Of a DNA stretch of 64,000 bases, positions 27,007-35,910 are shown piece by piece (within the stretch, counting starts at the first letter, position 1; each line of letters begins with the position of its first letter). The DNA comes from Cryobacterium sp. CG_9.6 (GTDB lineage: Bacteria; Actinomycetota; Actinomycetes; Actinomycetales; Microbacteriaceae), in the NCBI RefSeq assembly GCF_029893365.1, contig NZ_JARXUZ010000001.1:310001-374000 (forward strand), read 5' to 3'. Under the pieces are notes generated by a model. It was not told the origin of the DNA, did no database searches, and worked only from the letters and a program-made list of their open reading frames with translations. A program made the translations under genes and the position numbers.

Positions 27007-29361
27007 TCAGCGAGCCGTCGCGCGACGGCGACGGTCGGAGCCACCTCGAACGCTGCGGTTCAGGCGACGATCGCCGTAGTAGAGCACGGAAGCCCAGTCA
27101 ACGTCTTTGGGCTCCTTGCTGAGGTGCACCGGAACCTCTTTCTTGGGCTTTCGTGGCTCCACATACAGCCAACTCAGCATGCCGAGGAAGACATCAACCA
27201 CCGAATTTCGCAGGCCTATGTAGTACGTGATCGCCACGGACGCCAACACCGTGTTCAGCACGGCGAAGGCCACGTTTCCCCAATTACCGGCATCCACGTT
27301 GCGCCACACCGTAAGCAGGGAGAATGCCACGATGAGGTACGGAACAACAACGTAGAGCCCGGGTGCGGCGGTGCGGTTTTTCACCTTCGGCGTGCGCACA
27401 AACGGAATTTTCTCGCCCGTGATGGCCTGTTGCAACGACTTGAGCACGCCCGCAAGGTTCACGGGAAGCAGAATCAGATTGAAGCCGTAGATGCGGAAAA
27501 TATCGCTGAATCGGTGGCCACATTCCTTGAGATCGCTGCCCATGGCGAGAAAATATGGCAGAGCGGCGAAGAAGACGAGGGGGCTCAGCAGGCGGCTGTC
27601 ATAGGGGTAGGCGAGCAGAAAGATCAGACCAAATGTCGACCACGCAATGGACCCCATGTAGTTGACGCGCAGGAGCAGCTCCCGGAACAGAATCGGCTCA
27701 CGATTGAAGCGTCTGTGGGTCACCTGATTCCACAGCTTGGGCAGAATGAGGAGGCCACCATTGGCCCAGCGCCGTCGCTGCACCACGAGGGAACCGAAGT
27801 CGGGCGGGGTGGCGCTGTAGCTGAGGCGCTCGGGATAGTTGGCCAGTGTCCACCCGTGAGTACCGAGGTCAACACTCGACTCGGTGTCCTCAATAACCGT
27901 GCGGTCCTGAATGTAGGTGCGAATCTCAAAACCACCCACGGACTCCACCTCCACGATGTCCTCCAGCGCGCGCTTGCGGATGACCGCATTCGCCCCCACC
28001 CAGAAGGTCGCTCCGTAGTAGGTCATTCCCTGATGCAGAATGTGCTGGATGTCGGTGGTCGCCCCGGCAACGCGCTCGATTCGTGTCGGCGCACCACGAA
28101 ACGACGAGTACGGAGTCTGGGTTACCGCAACACGTTCATTCCCCGCGGACTCAAGAAAATACACGAGGCGCAGACAGTAATCCCGCAGCAGGAGGGAGTC
28201 GGCATCGAGCGTCAGCACGTAGACCGTGTCGGGCACCACGAGGTCGGTTGGTGCGGAGTCGACGGACGGTCGCAGCACGACCGAGCCGGTCTCCTCGTCG
28301 CGCACCCACCGCCCACCCATCAGTGAGATGTACGAGTTGAGGTTCATGGCCTTGTTGGCCTCGTGCGACAGATTGGCGAACTGCTTGCGTTCGAACGTAT
28401 TTAGGGTTACCTCGAAGATCGAGGTAAGCCTCGAATACAGGCGAAACATGTTGTTGTCGTCGGGGGAACCCTTTTGCACGAGAGCTGACTGGAGCCCGAG
28501 GAGCGTCAGTCGCAGTTCGCTCGCCAGCCCCAGAAGAACGGAGTCAACGAAGAAGTCGTCGACGTGGTCTTCGATCAGTTCCGCCTCCGCCATCTCCTCG
28601 AGCCAGGTTGCGGCAGCCTCGTATTCAGCGATGAGCAGTGGGAGCTCCGCTGTCGCCGAAGTAGGCGTGCGTTCGTAAAAGCCTGCAAGGGCGAGGCGAA
28701 ATCGTTCCGCGGGTACTGACAGCGCATCGCGAATCTCGTTGGCCAGGGCGCGGGTTGCGGTGAGGCGCTCGATGATCGCCGGATCCGTCGGAAAGGGCGG
28801 ATCATCGATCAGCAAAACGACGGTGAGATCGGGGAATTCCTGCAGGGCAGCAGACCAGAGTGTGCCGCGCACGACGCGTGGTTCCTCGGCGTAGGAGGGC
28901 ACCAACACGGTGATGCCCTCGGTGTAGTTCTCAAAATGACGGTCGAGCTCACCCCGAGGCACGCGCTCGTGGTCGCGAAAGCGATAGAGGGCGCCCTGCC
29001 GGGCCAGGAGATACATCAGAGCGGAGAACGTGAGAACTGTGACGACGAGAAGGTAGGAAATGGCTTCAAACTGAAAACGGAAACCCGAATTCGGATTGTT
29101 GAGAAGCTCGGCAATGATGGTCGAGATGACGTAAGTGACCCACGACACAATCGTTATGACGATGCCTAAGCGACCGCGGGTGATCTTGCCGGCCGACGGC
29201 GTCGGGTGAACAATGGAGAGCGGATCCGGTCGCTTCTCGGCGCCCCACTGGCGGCGCCGAGCATCGGGGAGAAGCCGCGGCGGTGGCCGGAGGGCCTCGG
29301 GAGCAGATGCCTCGAGAGCAGCATTATGCGGTTCGGCAAGCGGCACTGATATGTCAGTCAT
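27007..29361 (-). CDS. Membrane-bound GT2-family glycosyltransferase (cellulose/chitin synthase-like)
   Basis: A 784-residue processive-type glycosyltransferase. Two N-terminal helices (about residues 60-117) precede a large cytoplasmic GT2 domain with VLVPSYAEEP, LTLDADSLL (DxD), VIEDTES (catalytic ED) and QRRRWANGG (QxxRW), followed by about five helices and a basic tail. The D, DxD, ED and QxxRW set is that of cellulose, chitin and hyaluronan synthases. ATG 29361 with GAGGAAG upstream is the preferred start; the frame is longer. It is divergent from a secreted GH18 protein, which suggests synthesis of a GlcNAc- or glucose-based extracellular polymer (inference). Confidence 0.8.
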   Translation of the reverse strand: MTDISVPLAEPHNAALEASAPEALRPPPRLLPDARRRQWGAEKRPDPLSIVHPTPSAGKITRGRLGIVITIVSWVTYVISTIIAELLNNPNSGFRFQFEAISYLLVVTVLTFSALMYLLARQGALYRFRDHERVPRGELDRHFENYTEGITVLVPSYAEEPRVVRGTLWSAALQEFPDLTVVLLIDDPPFPTDPAIIERLTATRALANEIRDALSVPAERFRLALAGFYERTPTSATAELPLLIAEYEAAATWLEEMAEAELIEDHVDDFFVDSVLLGLASELRLTLLGLQSALVQKGSPDDNNMFRLYSRLTSIFEVTLNTFERKQFANLSHEANKAMNLNSYISLMGGRWVRDEETGSVVLRPSVDSAPTDLVVPDTVYVLTLDADSLLLRDYCLRLVYFLESAGNERVAVTQTPYSSFRGAPTRIERVAGATTDIQHILHQGMTYYGATFWVGANAVIRKRALEDIVEVESVGGFEIRTYIQDRTVIEDTESSVDLGTHGWTLANYPERLSYSATPPDFGSLVVQRRRWANGGLLILPKLWNQVTHRRFNREPILFRELLLRVNYMGSIAWSTFGLIFLLAYPYDSRLLSPLVFFAALPYFLAMGSDLKECGHRFSDIFRIYGFNLILLPVNLAGVLKSLQQAITGEKIPFVRTPKVKNRTAAPGLYVVVPYLIVAFSLLTVWRNVDAGNWGNVAFAVLNTVLASVAITYYIGLRNSVVDVFLGMLSWLYVEPRKPKKEVPVHLSKEPKDVDWASVLYYGDRRLNRSVRGGSDRRRRATAR

Positions 29362-29592
29362 GTCTTCCTCAGGCTGCGTTGTTCGGCCGGTCGGCCGGCC
29401 GACCTCAGGACCGCGCAATCTGAGCGCGTTGGCTATCGTGTCCCCCATAATAGGGTGCAAGTAACGAAATTGAAGCCTAAGTGCAAATGATAAGGAATCT
29501 TCACCGAACCCGGGGAGATTCGCCGGTGTGTTGCAACGTGATCGGTTGTTCCGAAAGGATTGCCGACCGAAGCCGTTATTGGAGATCGCCCA

Positions 29593-31134
29593 ATGTCCCA
29601 ACGCTTTCCAGGTCGTCGCCTCTCCGGAGTGCGTGTTGGCGCCGTGTTCGTTATCGCTGGTCTGGTGACCACGGGAGCGTACTTCGGGGTGAATCAATTG
29701 CAAGACGTTCAGGCCGCGTCAACGGGGGACTCGTTCTTCGCCGGCTACGTTGACGTAACGGCGCAGCCTGAGTTTGCTTTTACCCCGTCGAGCACGGGAA
29801 CGGGCCAGAGCGCCATGCTCTCGTTTATCGTGGCGGACTCCACGGATCTCTGCAGCCCCTCCTGGGGTACCTTCTTCGGACCCGGCGAGTCGGGCGCCGG
29901 TCGCGACCTTGACCGACGAATCGCGCAGTACGCCCAAAATGGCGGCGAGGTGGCGATCTCGTTCGGTGGCCAGGCAAACAAGGAACTGGCCACCGTCTGC
30001 ACCTCTGCGTCCCAGCTGAGAAAGGCCTACCGATCCGTTGTGGATCACTATGACCTGGAAACCATTGATCTTGACATTGAGGGCCGCAACCTCTCCGACG
30101 CCCAGGCCGGCCAGCGCCGAGCCCAGGCAATTGCGGCTGTGCAGGCCGAGCGAGCCTCTGCCGGCACGCCGCTCGCCGTGTGGCTCACCCTGCCCGTTTC
30201 CCCAACCGGACTGACCGAGGAGGGGCTCGTCGTCGTGCGTCAGATGCTCGACGCTCAGGTGGACCTCGCGGGTGTCAACGTCATGACCATGAACTACGGC
30301 GGCAGTCGAGACGCCTCGACAACCATGTTCGAGGCATCCGCTGCGGCAGCCGAAGCGACGCATGCGCAACTCGGCACGGTCTACCGGGTGAGTGGGCAGG
30401 ACCTCGGCAACCGAGCCGTGTGGAGCAAGATCGGACTCACGCCCATGATTGGCCAGAATGACGAGGCCGGCGAGGTGTTCACCATGCGGGACGCCACCCT
30501 GCTGAACGCGTTCGCGCAGGAAATGGGTGTTGGGCGCATGTCGCTCTGGTCACTGAATCGGGATCACACCTGCAGTGCAAATTACCCCGATGTCACGCGG
30601 GTCTCCGATGTGTGCAGCGGCGTCGACCAGGGCAGTGCGGTCTTCGCCGATGTTCTCGGTCAGGGCTTCGCCAACCGCGTCGAGGCGATCACGTCGACAC
30701 CTGGCCCCCCGGCGGTGGAGGTTGTGGACAACCCGGCCACCAGCCCGTATCCGATCTGGTCGGAGGGAAACTCCTACGTCACGGGTGAACGCATTGTCTG
30801 GCGCGGGCACGTCTATTCCGCCAGGTGGTACACCGAGGCTGTGCAGCCCGACGACCCGCTGATCGCCGCGGTCGAGGCCCCGTGGAAGCTGATCGGTCCG
30901 GTGCTGCCGGGCGATCGACCGGCCCCTGTGCTCGTTGTTCCTACCGGCACCTACCCCGCGTGGGCCGCTGATATGACATACCTGAAGCAGGATCGCGTCA
31001 TGCTCGACGGACGAGTCTTTGAAGCGAAGTGGTGGTCGTTGGGCGATAGTCCGCAGACACGACTTGACGGTGGCAGCAACTCGCCGTGGGACCTGCTGAA
31101 TGATTCCGAGATGGAGAAACTTCTGAGTCAGTAG
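29593..31134 (+). CDS. Secreted GH18 chitinase-like protein with two C-terminal carbohydrate-binding modules
   Basis: A 513-residue protein. A signal or anchor helix lies at about residues 12-34, then a GH18 barrel (about 45-365) with AISFGGQ, the catalytic strand TIDLDIEG (D-x-D-x-E) and VMTMNYGG. Two modules of the CBM5/12 type follow (about 385-440, YPIWSEGNSYVTGERIVW...; and about 460-510, YPAWAADMTYLKQDRVML...), both rich in Trp and Tyr, which bind chitin or cellulose. ATG 29593 with GGAGA seven bases before is favoured over an upstream start. The last residues of the DxxDxDxE motif are intact, so it is probably active on beta-1,4-GlcNAc polymers. Confidence 0.82.
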   Translation: MSQRFPGRRLSGVRVGAVFVIAGLVTTGAYFGVNQLQDVQAASTGDSFFAGYVDVTAQPEFAFTPSSTGTGQSAMLSFIVADSTDLCSPSWGTFFGPGESGAGRDLDRRIAQYAQNGGEVAISFGGQANKELATVCTSASQLRKAYRSVVDHYDLETIDLDIEGRNLSDAQAGQRRAQAIAAVQAERASAGTPLAVWLTLPVSPTGLTEEGLVVVRQMLDAQVDLAGVNVMTMNYGGSRDASTTMFEASAAAAEATHAQLGTVYRVSGQDLGNRAVWSKIGLTPMIGQNDEAGEVFTMRDATLLNAFAQEMGVGRMSLWSLNRDHTCSANYPDVTRVSDVCSGVDQGSAVFADVLGQGFANRVEAITSTPGPPAVEVVDNPATSPYPIWSEGNSYVTGERIVWRGHVYSARWYTEAVQPDDPLIAAVEAPWKLIGPVLPGDRPAPVLVVPTGTYPAWAADMTYLKQDRVMLDGRVFEAKWWSLGDSPQTRLDGGSNSPWDLLNDSEMEKLLSQ

Positions 31135-31141
31135 AGGAGCA

Positions 31142-32536
31142 TCAGCGCGGAGCCGTCGCCTCCACGATCGCGATCTCCCGGGTGGCAGTGTCGTGGGTGG
31201 ATTCCACCCCGGCCTCACGATCGGGGTCCGGCTCGAGAGCCCTGATCACGGTGATGGGCGTGGTGGGAAGGTGACCGTCCCCGGCGTGGCGCACCCGCAG
31301 TCGGGGAGACCTGCGCAGGTGCACGCGCAGGCGAAGCTGACGATAGCGAATCATCCAGAAGAGCAGCGTTGCAGCCGCGAGCAGGCCGGAGGCTGCCGCG
31401 AGCCCGAGCGCCCAACGGGGACCGAACGTGTCGGCTACCCAGCCCACGAGCGGTGCACCCAGCGGAGTTCCGCCCACGAAAATGGCCATATACAGGGCCA
31501 TGACGCGGCCGCGCATTTCTGGTTGAGTTGATGTCTGCACGTAGGCATTGGCCGTGGTCATCAGAGTGATGGATGACAGCCCCACGAACGTGAGCGAGAC
31601 GGCGAAGCTGGCGTAGGTGGGCATCACCGCAGAGGCCGCGCAGGCGACACCGAAGAGGGCCGAGCCCCCGACCACGAGGCGGAGGCGAGCACGGCTGCGC
31701 CTTGCAGCAAGCAGCGCACCGATCACGGCACCTACCGCCATGATGGAGCTGAGCAGACCAAATTCCGTGGCCCCCTTGCCGAATTCAATCGTGGCCATGG
31801 TGGAGGTGAAGATGGCGAAGTTGAGTCCGAAGGTGCCGATCAAAAACACTGCGATCATGACGACAACGATGTCGGGGCGACCCCGCACGTAACGGAATCC
31901 GGCCATCAGCTGGCCGCGTTTGCGGCTCGCTTTGGGTTGTGCGCGCAGCTGATGGGTGCGCAGCAGCATCATGGCGAAGACCGTGGCGGCAAAGGTGACC
32001 GCATTGATCATGAATACCCAGCCGGCTCCGACGGCGACGGTGAGCAGGCCAGCGGCAGCCGGTCCGATGAGGCGTGCTCCATGGAACGACGCCGAGTTGA
32101 GCGCTACCGCATTGGAGAGATTATCTTCGGAGACGAGCTCGGAAACGAAGGTCTGTCGGGCGGGAGCATCGATGGCCGCCACCACGCCAAGGCCGAGCGC
32201 GAAGAGGTACACGTGCCAGAGTTCAGCCACCCCGGTCACCGTGAGAATACCGAGGCCGAGGGCCAGCAGGCCCATGAGGGTCTGGGTGAGAATGAGCAGC
32301 TTGCGCCGATTGAACCGGTCGGCAATGAGTCCCGACCACGGCATGAGCACGAGCTGTGGCCCGAGCTGCAGGGCCATGGTGATGCCAACCGCCGTGGCGT
32401 TGTAGTTGGTCAACTGGGTGAGCACAATCCAGTCTTGAGCGGTGCGCTGCATCCAGGTGCCGATGTTCGACACCAGAGCGCCGGCAAACCAGATCCGGTA
32501 ATTGACGACGCTCAATGAGCGGAACATGGCACTCAA
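31142..32536 (-). CDS. MFS efflux transporter (MFS_3/EntS type)
   Basis: A 464-residue, 12-helix major facilitator. FRSLSVVNYRIWFAGALVSNIGTWMQ and DRFNRRKLLILTQ (motif A) are typical of the DHA3/EntS-like group that exports siderophores and drugs. Two start options exist: TTG 32536, which overlaps the MarR stop as TTGA, or ATG 32527. The coupling makes TTG plausible. It is co-transcribed with the MarR gene. The about 60-residue C-terminal cytoplasmic tail is rich in Arg and Glu. Confidence 0.88.
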   Translation of the reverse strand: MSAMFRSLSVVNYRIWFAGALVSNIGTWMQRTAQDWIVLTQLTNYNATAVGITMALQLGPQLVLMPWSGLIADRFNRRKLLILTQTLMGLLALGLGILTVTGVAELWHVYLFALGLGVVAAIDAPARQTFVSELVSEDNLSNAVALNSASFHGARLIGPAAAGLLTVAVGAGWVFMINAVTFAATVFAMMLLRTHQLRAQPKASRKRGQLMAGFRYVRGRPDIVVVMIAVFLIGTFGLNFAIFTSTMATIEFGKGATEFGLLSSIMAVGAVIGALLAARRSRARLRLVVGGSALFGVACAASAVMPTYASFAVSLTFVGLSSITLMTTANAYVQTSTQPEMRGRVMALYMAIFVGGTPLGAPLVGWVADTFGPRWALGLAAASGLLAAATLLFWMIRYRQLRLRVHLRRSPRLRVRHAGDGHLPTTPITVIRALEPDPDREAGVESTHDTATREIAIVEATAPR

Positions 32537-33003
32537 CTGTCGGCGAGCCCCCTCATGATCACCGTCGCCGCGGCGAGAGTCTGCCGTTGCTCGTCGCTCA
32601 GGGTGATCACGCGCTGGGCAAGCCAGGCATCTCGACGTTTGCGCGTTTCGCGCATCAGAGTGAGGCCGGCCTCCGTGGCCGAGAGCTTCACCTTGCGACC
32701 GTCATCTGACGATCCCTCCCGGTGCACGAGGCCGGCGATGACCAGTGCGTTCACCGTGCGACTCATGGACGGCGGGGTGACGTGCTCCCGGTCACTGAGC
32801 GCGCGCAGGGTGAGCGAGCCCTCCATGAAGAGGGCGCCCAGGGCCGAGAACTGGCCAGCACTCAGTTCGTTGTCGGGTTTTTCCTGACGCAGGCGACGAG
32901 CCAGTCGGCCATTGGCCACCCGAAAGTCATGGCTCAACTCGGCGACCGTGCTCTGGTGGCCCGGCGAATCTGCGGAGGGGTGAGGTGTCGTATCAATTAG
33001 CAT
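32533..33003 (-). CDS. MarR-family transcriptional regulator
   Basis: A 156-residue winged-helix repressor. ALFMEGSLTLRALSDREHVTPPSMSRTVNALVIAGLVHR is the recognition region and SSDDGRKVKLSATEAG is the wing. It heads the operon with the MFS exporter, so it probably senses a toxic substrate of that pump. Two near-perfect copies of TAATTAGC-N3-GCTAATTA lie at its start, one covering the ATG codon itself, consistent with tight autorepression. Confidence 0.9.
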   Translation of the reverse strand: MLIDTTPHPSADSPGHQSTVAELSHDFRVANGRLARRLRQEKPDNELSAGQFSALGALFMEGSLTLRALSDREHVTPPSMSRTVNALVIAGLVHREGSSDDGRKVKLSATEAGLTLMRETRKRRDAWLAQRVITLSDEQRQTLAAATVIMRGLADS

Positions 33004-33012
33004 GTCTAATTA
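32995..33012 (-). promoter_or_regulatory. MarR operator 1, over the start codon
   Basis: AATTAGC-ATG-TCTAATT is an inverted repeat with one mismatch and a 3-nt centre. The CAT at 33001-33003 that encodes the MarR ATG lies within it, so a bound repressor would block transcription and possibly initiation. Confidence 0.7.
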
Positions 33013-33019
33013 CCTTAGC

Positions 33020-33038
33020 TAATTAGCATTGCTAATTA
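33020..33038 (-). promoter_or_regulatory. MarR operator 2
   Basis: TAATTAGC-ATT-GCTAATTA is a perfect 8-bp inverted repeat with a 3-nt centre, 25 bp (centre to centre) from operator 1. Its AT-rich sequence contrasts strongly with the surrounding high-GC DNA. Confidence 0.8.
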
Positions 33039-33107
33039 TTCCCCGGATACAAAAAAACAATGACGCGGCACGGGTATACAGGGCGTCAGTGATGTCATTA
33101 TGGGTGC

Positions 33108-33989
33108 GTGCCTACATTTACGGATGCCTCGGGTCTCGTCGTGACGTATTACTGCTGGCCTGCAGACCATCCGGTCGGGGTCGTGCAAATCGTTCACGGT
33201 GTGGGTGAGCATGCCCTTCGCCATTCAAACCTTGCGCAGGACCTCAATGCGGCGGGGTACACCGTCTATGCCGACGACCATCTGGGACATGGGCAGACCG
33301 GGCTCGCCCAGCACCACGGTGACCGAAGCAAGATCGGCCAGCTCGGAGCTGGAGGCATGCGGGCAGCCGTGCGCGATGTGTATCAGTTGAGTGGAATCAT
33401 CCGCTCGGCACACCCTGATCTACCGCTGGTGCTGCTCGGGCACAGCTGGGGATCGTTTATGGCCCAGATGATCGTCAACGAGCACGCCGATGATTACGAC
33501 GCGATTGTGTTGAGCGGCACGGCGTATCGGATGCCCGGTTATCTCGATGGTGGTGACCTCAACCGCAAACACCGCAAACTGGGGACGACCGGCGCGGAAT
33601 GGCTGAGCCGTGACCCCGCCGTGGCCGAGGAATTCGTGAGTGATCCCCTCACCACGAGCACGCCCCTCGCGAAGCTCTTTGGTGTGCGTGAGTCCGCGCG
33701 ACTCTTCGGGCGCCCGGCGCGGGATCTGCCCCCTGACCTACCCATTCTCATGCTGGTGGGCAGTGACGACACGGTGGGCGGCGAACGCAGCGCGCTCAGG
33801 CTGCTGAGGGCCTACGCCGAACGGTCTGGTTTGCGCGACCTGCACCTCATCGTTTACGACGGGGCCAGGCACGAGGTGTTTCACGAGACGAACCGCGAAG
33901 AGGTGATTGAGGATCTGGTGGAGTGGCTGGCGGACCGTGTTCCGGCACCAATTATCCCGCCGAGCAACGAAGATTCCGACCTCAACTGA
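33108..33989 (+). CDS. Alpha/beta hydrolase, monoacylglycerol lipase-like
   Basis: A 293-residue serine hydrolase. It has HGVGEHALRHSNLA (the family HGxGEH oxyanion motif), DHLGHGQTG, nucleophile Ser in LGHSWGSFM, Asp in GSDDTVGG and His in GARHEVFHE. The motif set is that of monoacylglycerol lipases/lysophospholipases. There is no signal peptide, so it is cytoplasmic or peripheral. The GTG start at 33108 has only a weak upstream ribosome site. Confidence 0.85.
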   Translation: MPTFTDASGLVVTYYCWPADHPVGVVQIVHGVGEHALRHSNLAQDLNAAGYTVYADDHLGHGQTGLAQHHGDRSKIGQLGAGGMRAAVRDVYQLSGIIRSAHPDLPLVLLGHSWGSFMAQMIVNEHADDYDAIVLSGTAYRMPGYLDGGDLNRKHRKLGTTGAEWLSRDPAVAEEFVSDPLTTSTPLAKLFGVRESARLFGRPARDLPPDLPILMLVGSDDTVGGERSALRLLRAYAERSGLRDLHLIVYDGARHEVFHETNREEVIEDLVEWLADRVPAPIIPPSNEDSDLN

Positions 33990-34022
33990 TCACTGCGTCG
34001 CCCGGGCGGTTAGGCTTTTGTC

Positions 34023-35072
34023 ATGCACGGTGAATATAAAGTTCCTGGCGGCAAACTTGTCGTGGTCGACCTCGATGTCGTGGACAACACGATTGCCAAC
34101 TTTCGGCTGGCGGGTGATTTCTTTCTGGAACCCGACGACGCGTTGGAGCAGATCAACGCGGCCGTGACGGGACTCGCAACGGATGCCGACGCCGTCACCA
34201 TCGCTGCGGCGGTGCGGGCGGCGCTGCCCGAGAACGCCGTGCTCCTTGGATTTTCCCCGGAGGCTGTTGCCGTGGCCGTTCGGCGCTCCCTCGTGCAGGC
34301 CAGCTCCTGGCGAGACTATGACTGGCAGGTCATTCACGGTGAGGCTGCTGCTCCGGTGTTACAGATGGCCCTCGATGAGGTGCTCGCCATCGAGGTGGGT
34401 GAGGGTCGGCGCCAACCCACCCTGCGCATCTGGGAGTGGAACGAGCCTGCCGTTGTCATTGGGAGTTTTCAGTCACTGAAGAACGAGGTCGATCCCGAGA
34501 ACGCGGCCAAGTACGGCTTCTCGGTCGTGCGGCGCATCAGCGGTGGTGGAGCGATGTTCATGGAGGCCGGCTCGGTCATTACCTACTCGATCTACGCCCC
34601 GACCGATCTGGTGCACGGCATGACCTTCGCCGATTCCTACGCTTTCCTGGACGAGTGGGTCCTGACCGCGCTCAAGTCCCTCGGAATCGACGCCTACTAT
34701 CAACCGCTCAACGACATCACGAGCCCGAAGGGCAAGATCGGCGGGGCCGCTCAGAAGCGTCTCGGGAGCGGCGCGGTGTTGCACCACGTGACCATGAGCT
34801 ACGACATGGACGGCGACAAGATGGTGCAGGTGCTGCGCATCGGTCGCGAGAAGCTCAGCGACAAGGGAATCACGAGCGCCGCGAAGCGCGTGGACCCGCT
34901 GCGCAGCCAGACCGGTCTCAGCCGCGCCGACATTATTGAGCGCATGAAGAGCACCTTCACTGGACTCTACGGAGCCACCGCCGGAGATATAACCGACGAG
35001 GAATATGCCAAGGCGGAGGAGCTCGTGCGCACTAAATTCAGCACCGACGAGTGGCTGTCGCGCGTTCCCTAA
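34023..35072 (+). CDS. Lipoate-protein ligase with N-terminal accessory domain (permuted order)
   Basis: A 349-residue protein. The catalytic BPL/LplA domain occupies about residues 100-330, with RRISGGGAMFMEAG (the RRxxGGGAV lipoyl-AMP loop) and the catalytic Lys in KIGGAAQKR. Residues 1 to about 90 (YKVPGGKLVVVDLDV...NFRLAGDFFLEPDDALEQI) resemble the small accessory domain that in E. coli LplA is C-terminal and in Thermoplasma is a separate LplB protein. Here it comes first. The enzyme attaches lipoate to E2 and GcvH proteins. It stands alone, 33 nt after the hydrolase gene. Confidence 0.85.
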   Translation: MHGEYKVPGGKLVVVDLDVVDNTIANFRLAGDFFLEPDDALEQINAAVTGLATDADAVTIAAAVRAALPENAVLLGFSPEAVAVAVRRSLVQASSWRDYDWQVIHGEAAAPVLQMALDEVLAIEVGEGRRQPTLRIWEWNEPAVVIGSFQSLKNEVDPENAAKYGFSVVRRISGGGAMFMEAGSVITYSIYAPTDLVHGMTFADSYAFLDEWVLTALKSLGIDAYYQPLNDITSPKGKIGGAAQKRLGSGAVLHHVTMSYDMDGDKMVQVLRIGREKLSDKGITSAAKRVDPLRSQTGLSRADIIERMKSTFTGLYGATAGDITDEEYAKAEELVRTKFSTDEWLSRVP

Positions 35073-35197
35073 CCTGAGGTCGGAGGTGAGGCGCGGCCTG
35101 GCGCGGGAACCCGGAACCGTGCGCGCCACGGGACTGGCTGAGCGGCGTGAGCCGACGCATCCGCTCGAAATTGGGGCATTCCCGGTAAACTGGGCCA

Positions 35198-35509
35198 ATG
35201 AACTGGTGGATCCTTCTCGGCATGGCTGCCATTGTGCTGCTTGGTTTTGTCGCGAGCCGGCTGGGGTGGATCGACCTGTCCAACAAGAACGAGCGTCGCG
35301 GAAGTGGTTCAAGCGTGCTCGGAATTGGCGATGAGGTTTTTGCGCCCAGCCGATACGAAGCGGCCATTGAGGTGGAGCGGCAGACGGTATTGCCCGCGCC
35401 AGCGCCCGTGGCCGGAGATGGTGACCAGGGAATCTACGACGGTCGCATTCGCATCGACGTTGAACACGGGCTCGCCGAGGATCGGGTGCGCGGCGCTCAG
35501 AAGCGCTAA
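35198..35509 (+). CDS. Small single-helix membrane protein of unknown function
   Basis: A 103-residue protein. An N-terminal helix (residues 2-22, WWILLGMAAIVLLGFVASRLG) anchors a polar cytoplasmic tail with GIGDEVFAPSRYEAAIEVERQ and a Pro/Ala stretch. I do not recognise the family. The ATG at 35198 and GC-rich codon use fit a real gene. It lies between lplA and a convergent GNAT gene, 28 nt between stops. Confidence 0.65.
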   Translation: MNWWILLGMAAIVLLGFVASRLGWIDLSNKNERRGSGSSVLGIGDEVFAPSRYEAAIEVERQTVLPAPAPVAGDGDQGIYDGRIRIDVEHGLAEDRVRGAQKR

Positions 35510-35537
35510 CTCTCGGCGGTGCAGCAGTATGCCTGCG

Positions 35538-35876
35538 CTACAGGCCGCGGATCAATAGGTCCTGATACTCGGCGTGCTCGTCGATCCACCTGGCCACATA
35601 TGGACACTGCGGAATGACGCGCAGACTCGTGTGGGTGCACACATCCGTGAGGGCATGCTCGATGAGAATCGACGCCAGGCCCTGCCTGCGATGCCGGGGA
35701 TCGATTTCGGTGTGGGTGAATCGCACGGTCGTGGGTGTGAGTATGTAATCGGCCAGGCCAACCGGCTCGCCATCAAGCCACAGGGTGTAGCGGAGCGTCG
35801 CGGTGTTGTGCCGCACCTCGGTGCGCTGTGAGACCGGTGCCGTCGGCGCGGTGACCGGTGAGAGATCCTCTGTCAT
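35538..35876 (-). CDS. GNAT-like N-acetyltransferase, YjdJ type
   Basis: A 112-residue short acetyltransferase. It has RFTHTEIDPRHRRQGLASILIEHAL (the acetyl-CoA loop R-R-Q-G-L-A) and PQCPYVARWIDEHAEYQDL, the C-terminal signature of the YjdJ/GNAT_3-like small family. ATG 35876 gives the usual family length; the frame continues 44 codons upstream into the divergent methyltransferase promoter. It starts 34 nt from the methyltransferase gene on the opposite strand. Substrate unknown. Confidence 0.82.
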   Translation of the reverse strand: MTEDLSPVTAPTAPVSQRTEVRHNTATLRYTLWLDGEPVGLADYILTPTTVRFTHTEIDPRHRRQGLASILIEHALTDVCTHTSLRVIPQCPYVARWIDEHAEYQDLLIRGL

Positions 35877-35910
35877 CCCGACATCATAATCTGACTGGCA
35901 GAATAGAGGG

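Noticed and set aside
26704..28326. A 540-codon open frame on the plus strand
   Set aside because: It is antisense to the GT2 gene over most of its length, has shadow-like composition (Arg, His, Gln-rich), and shows no known motifs.
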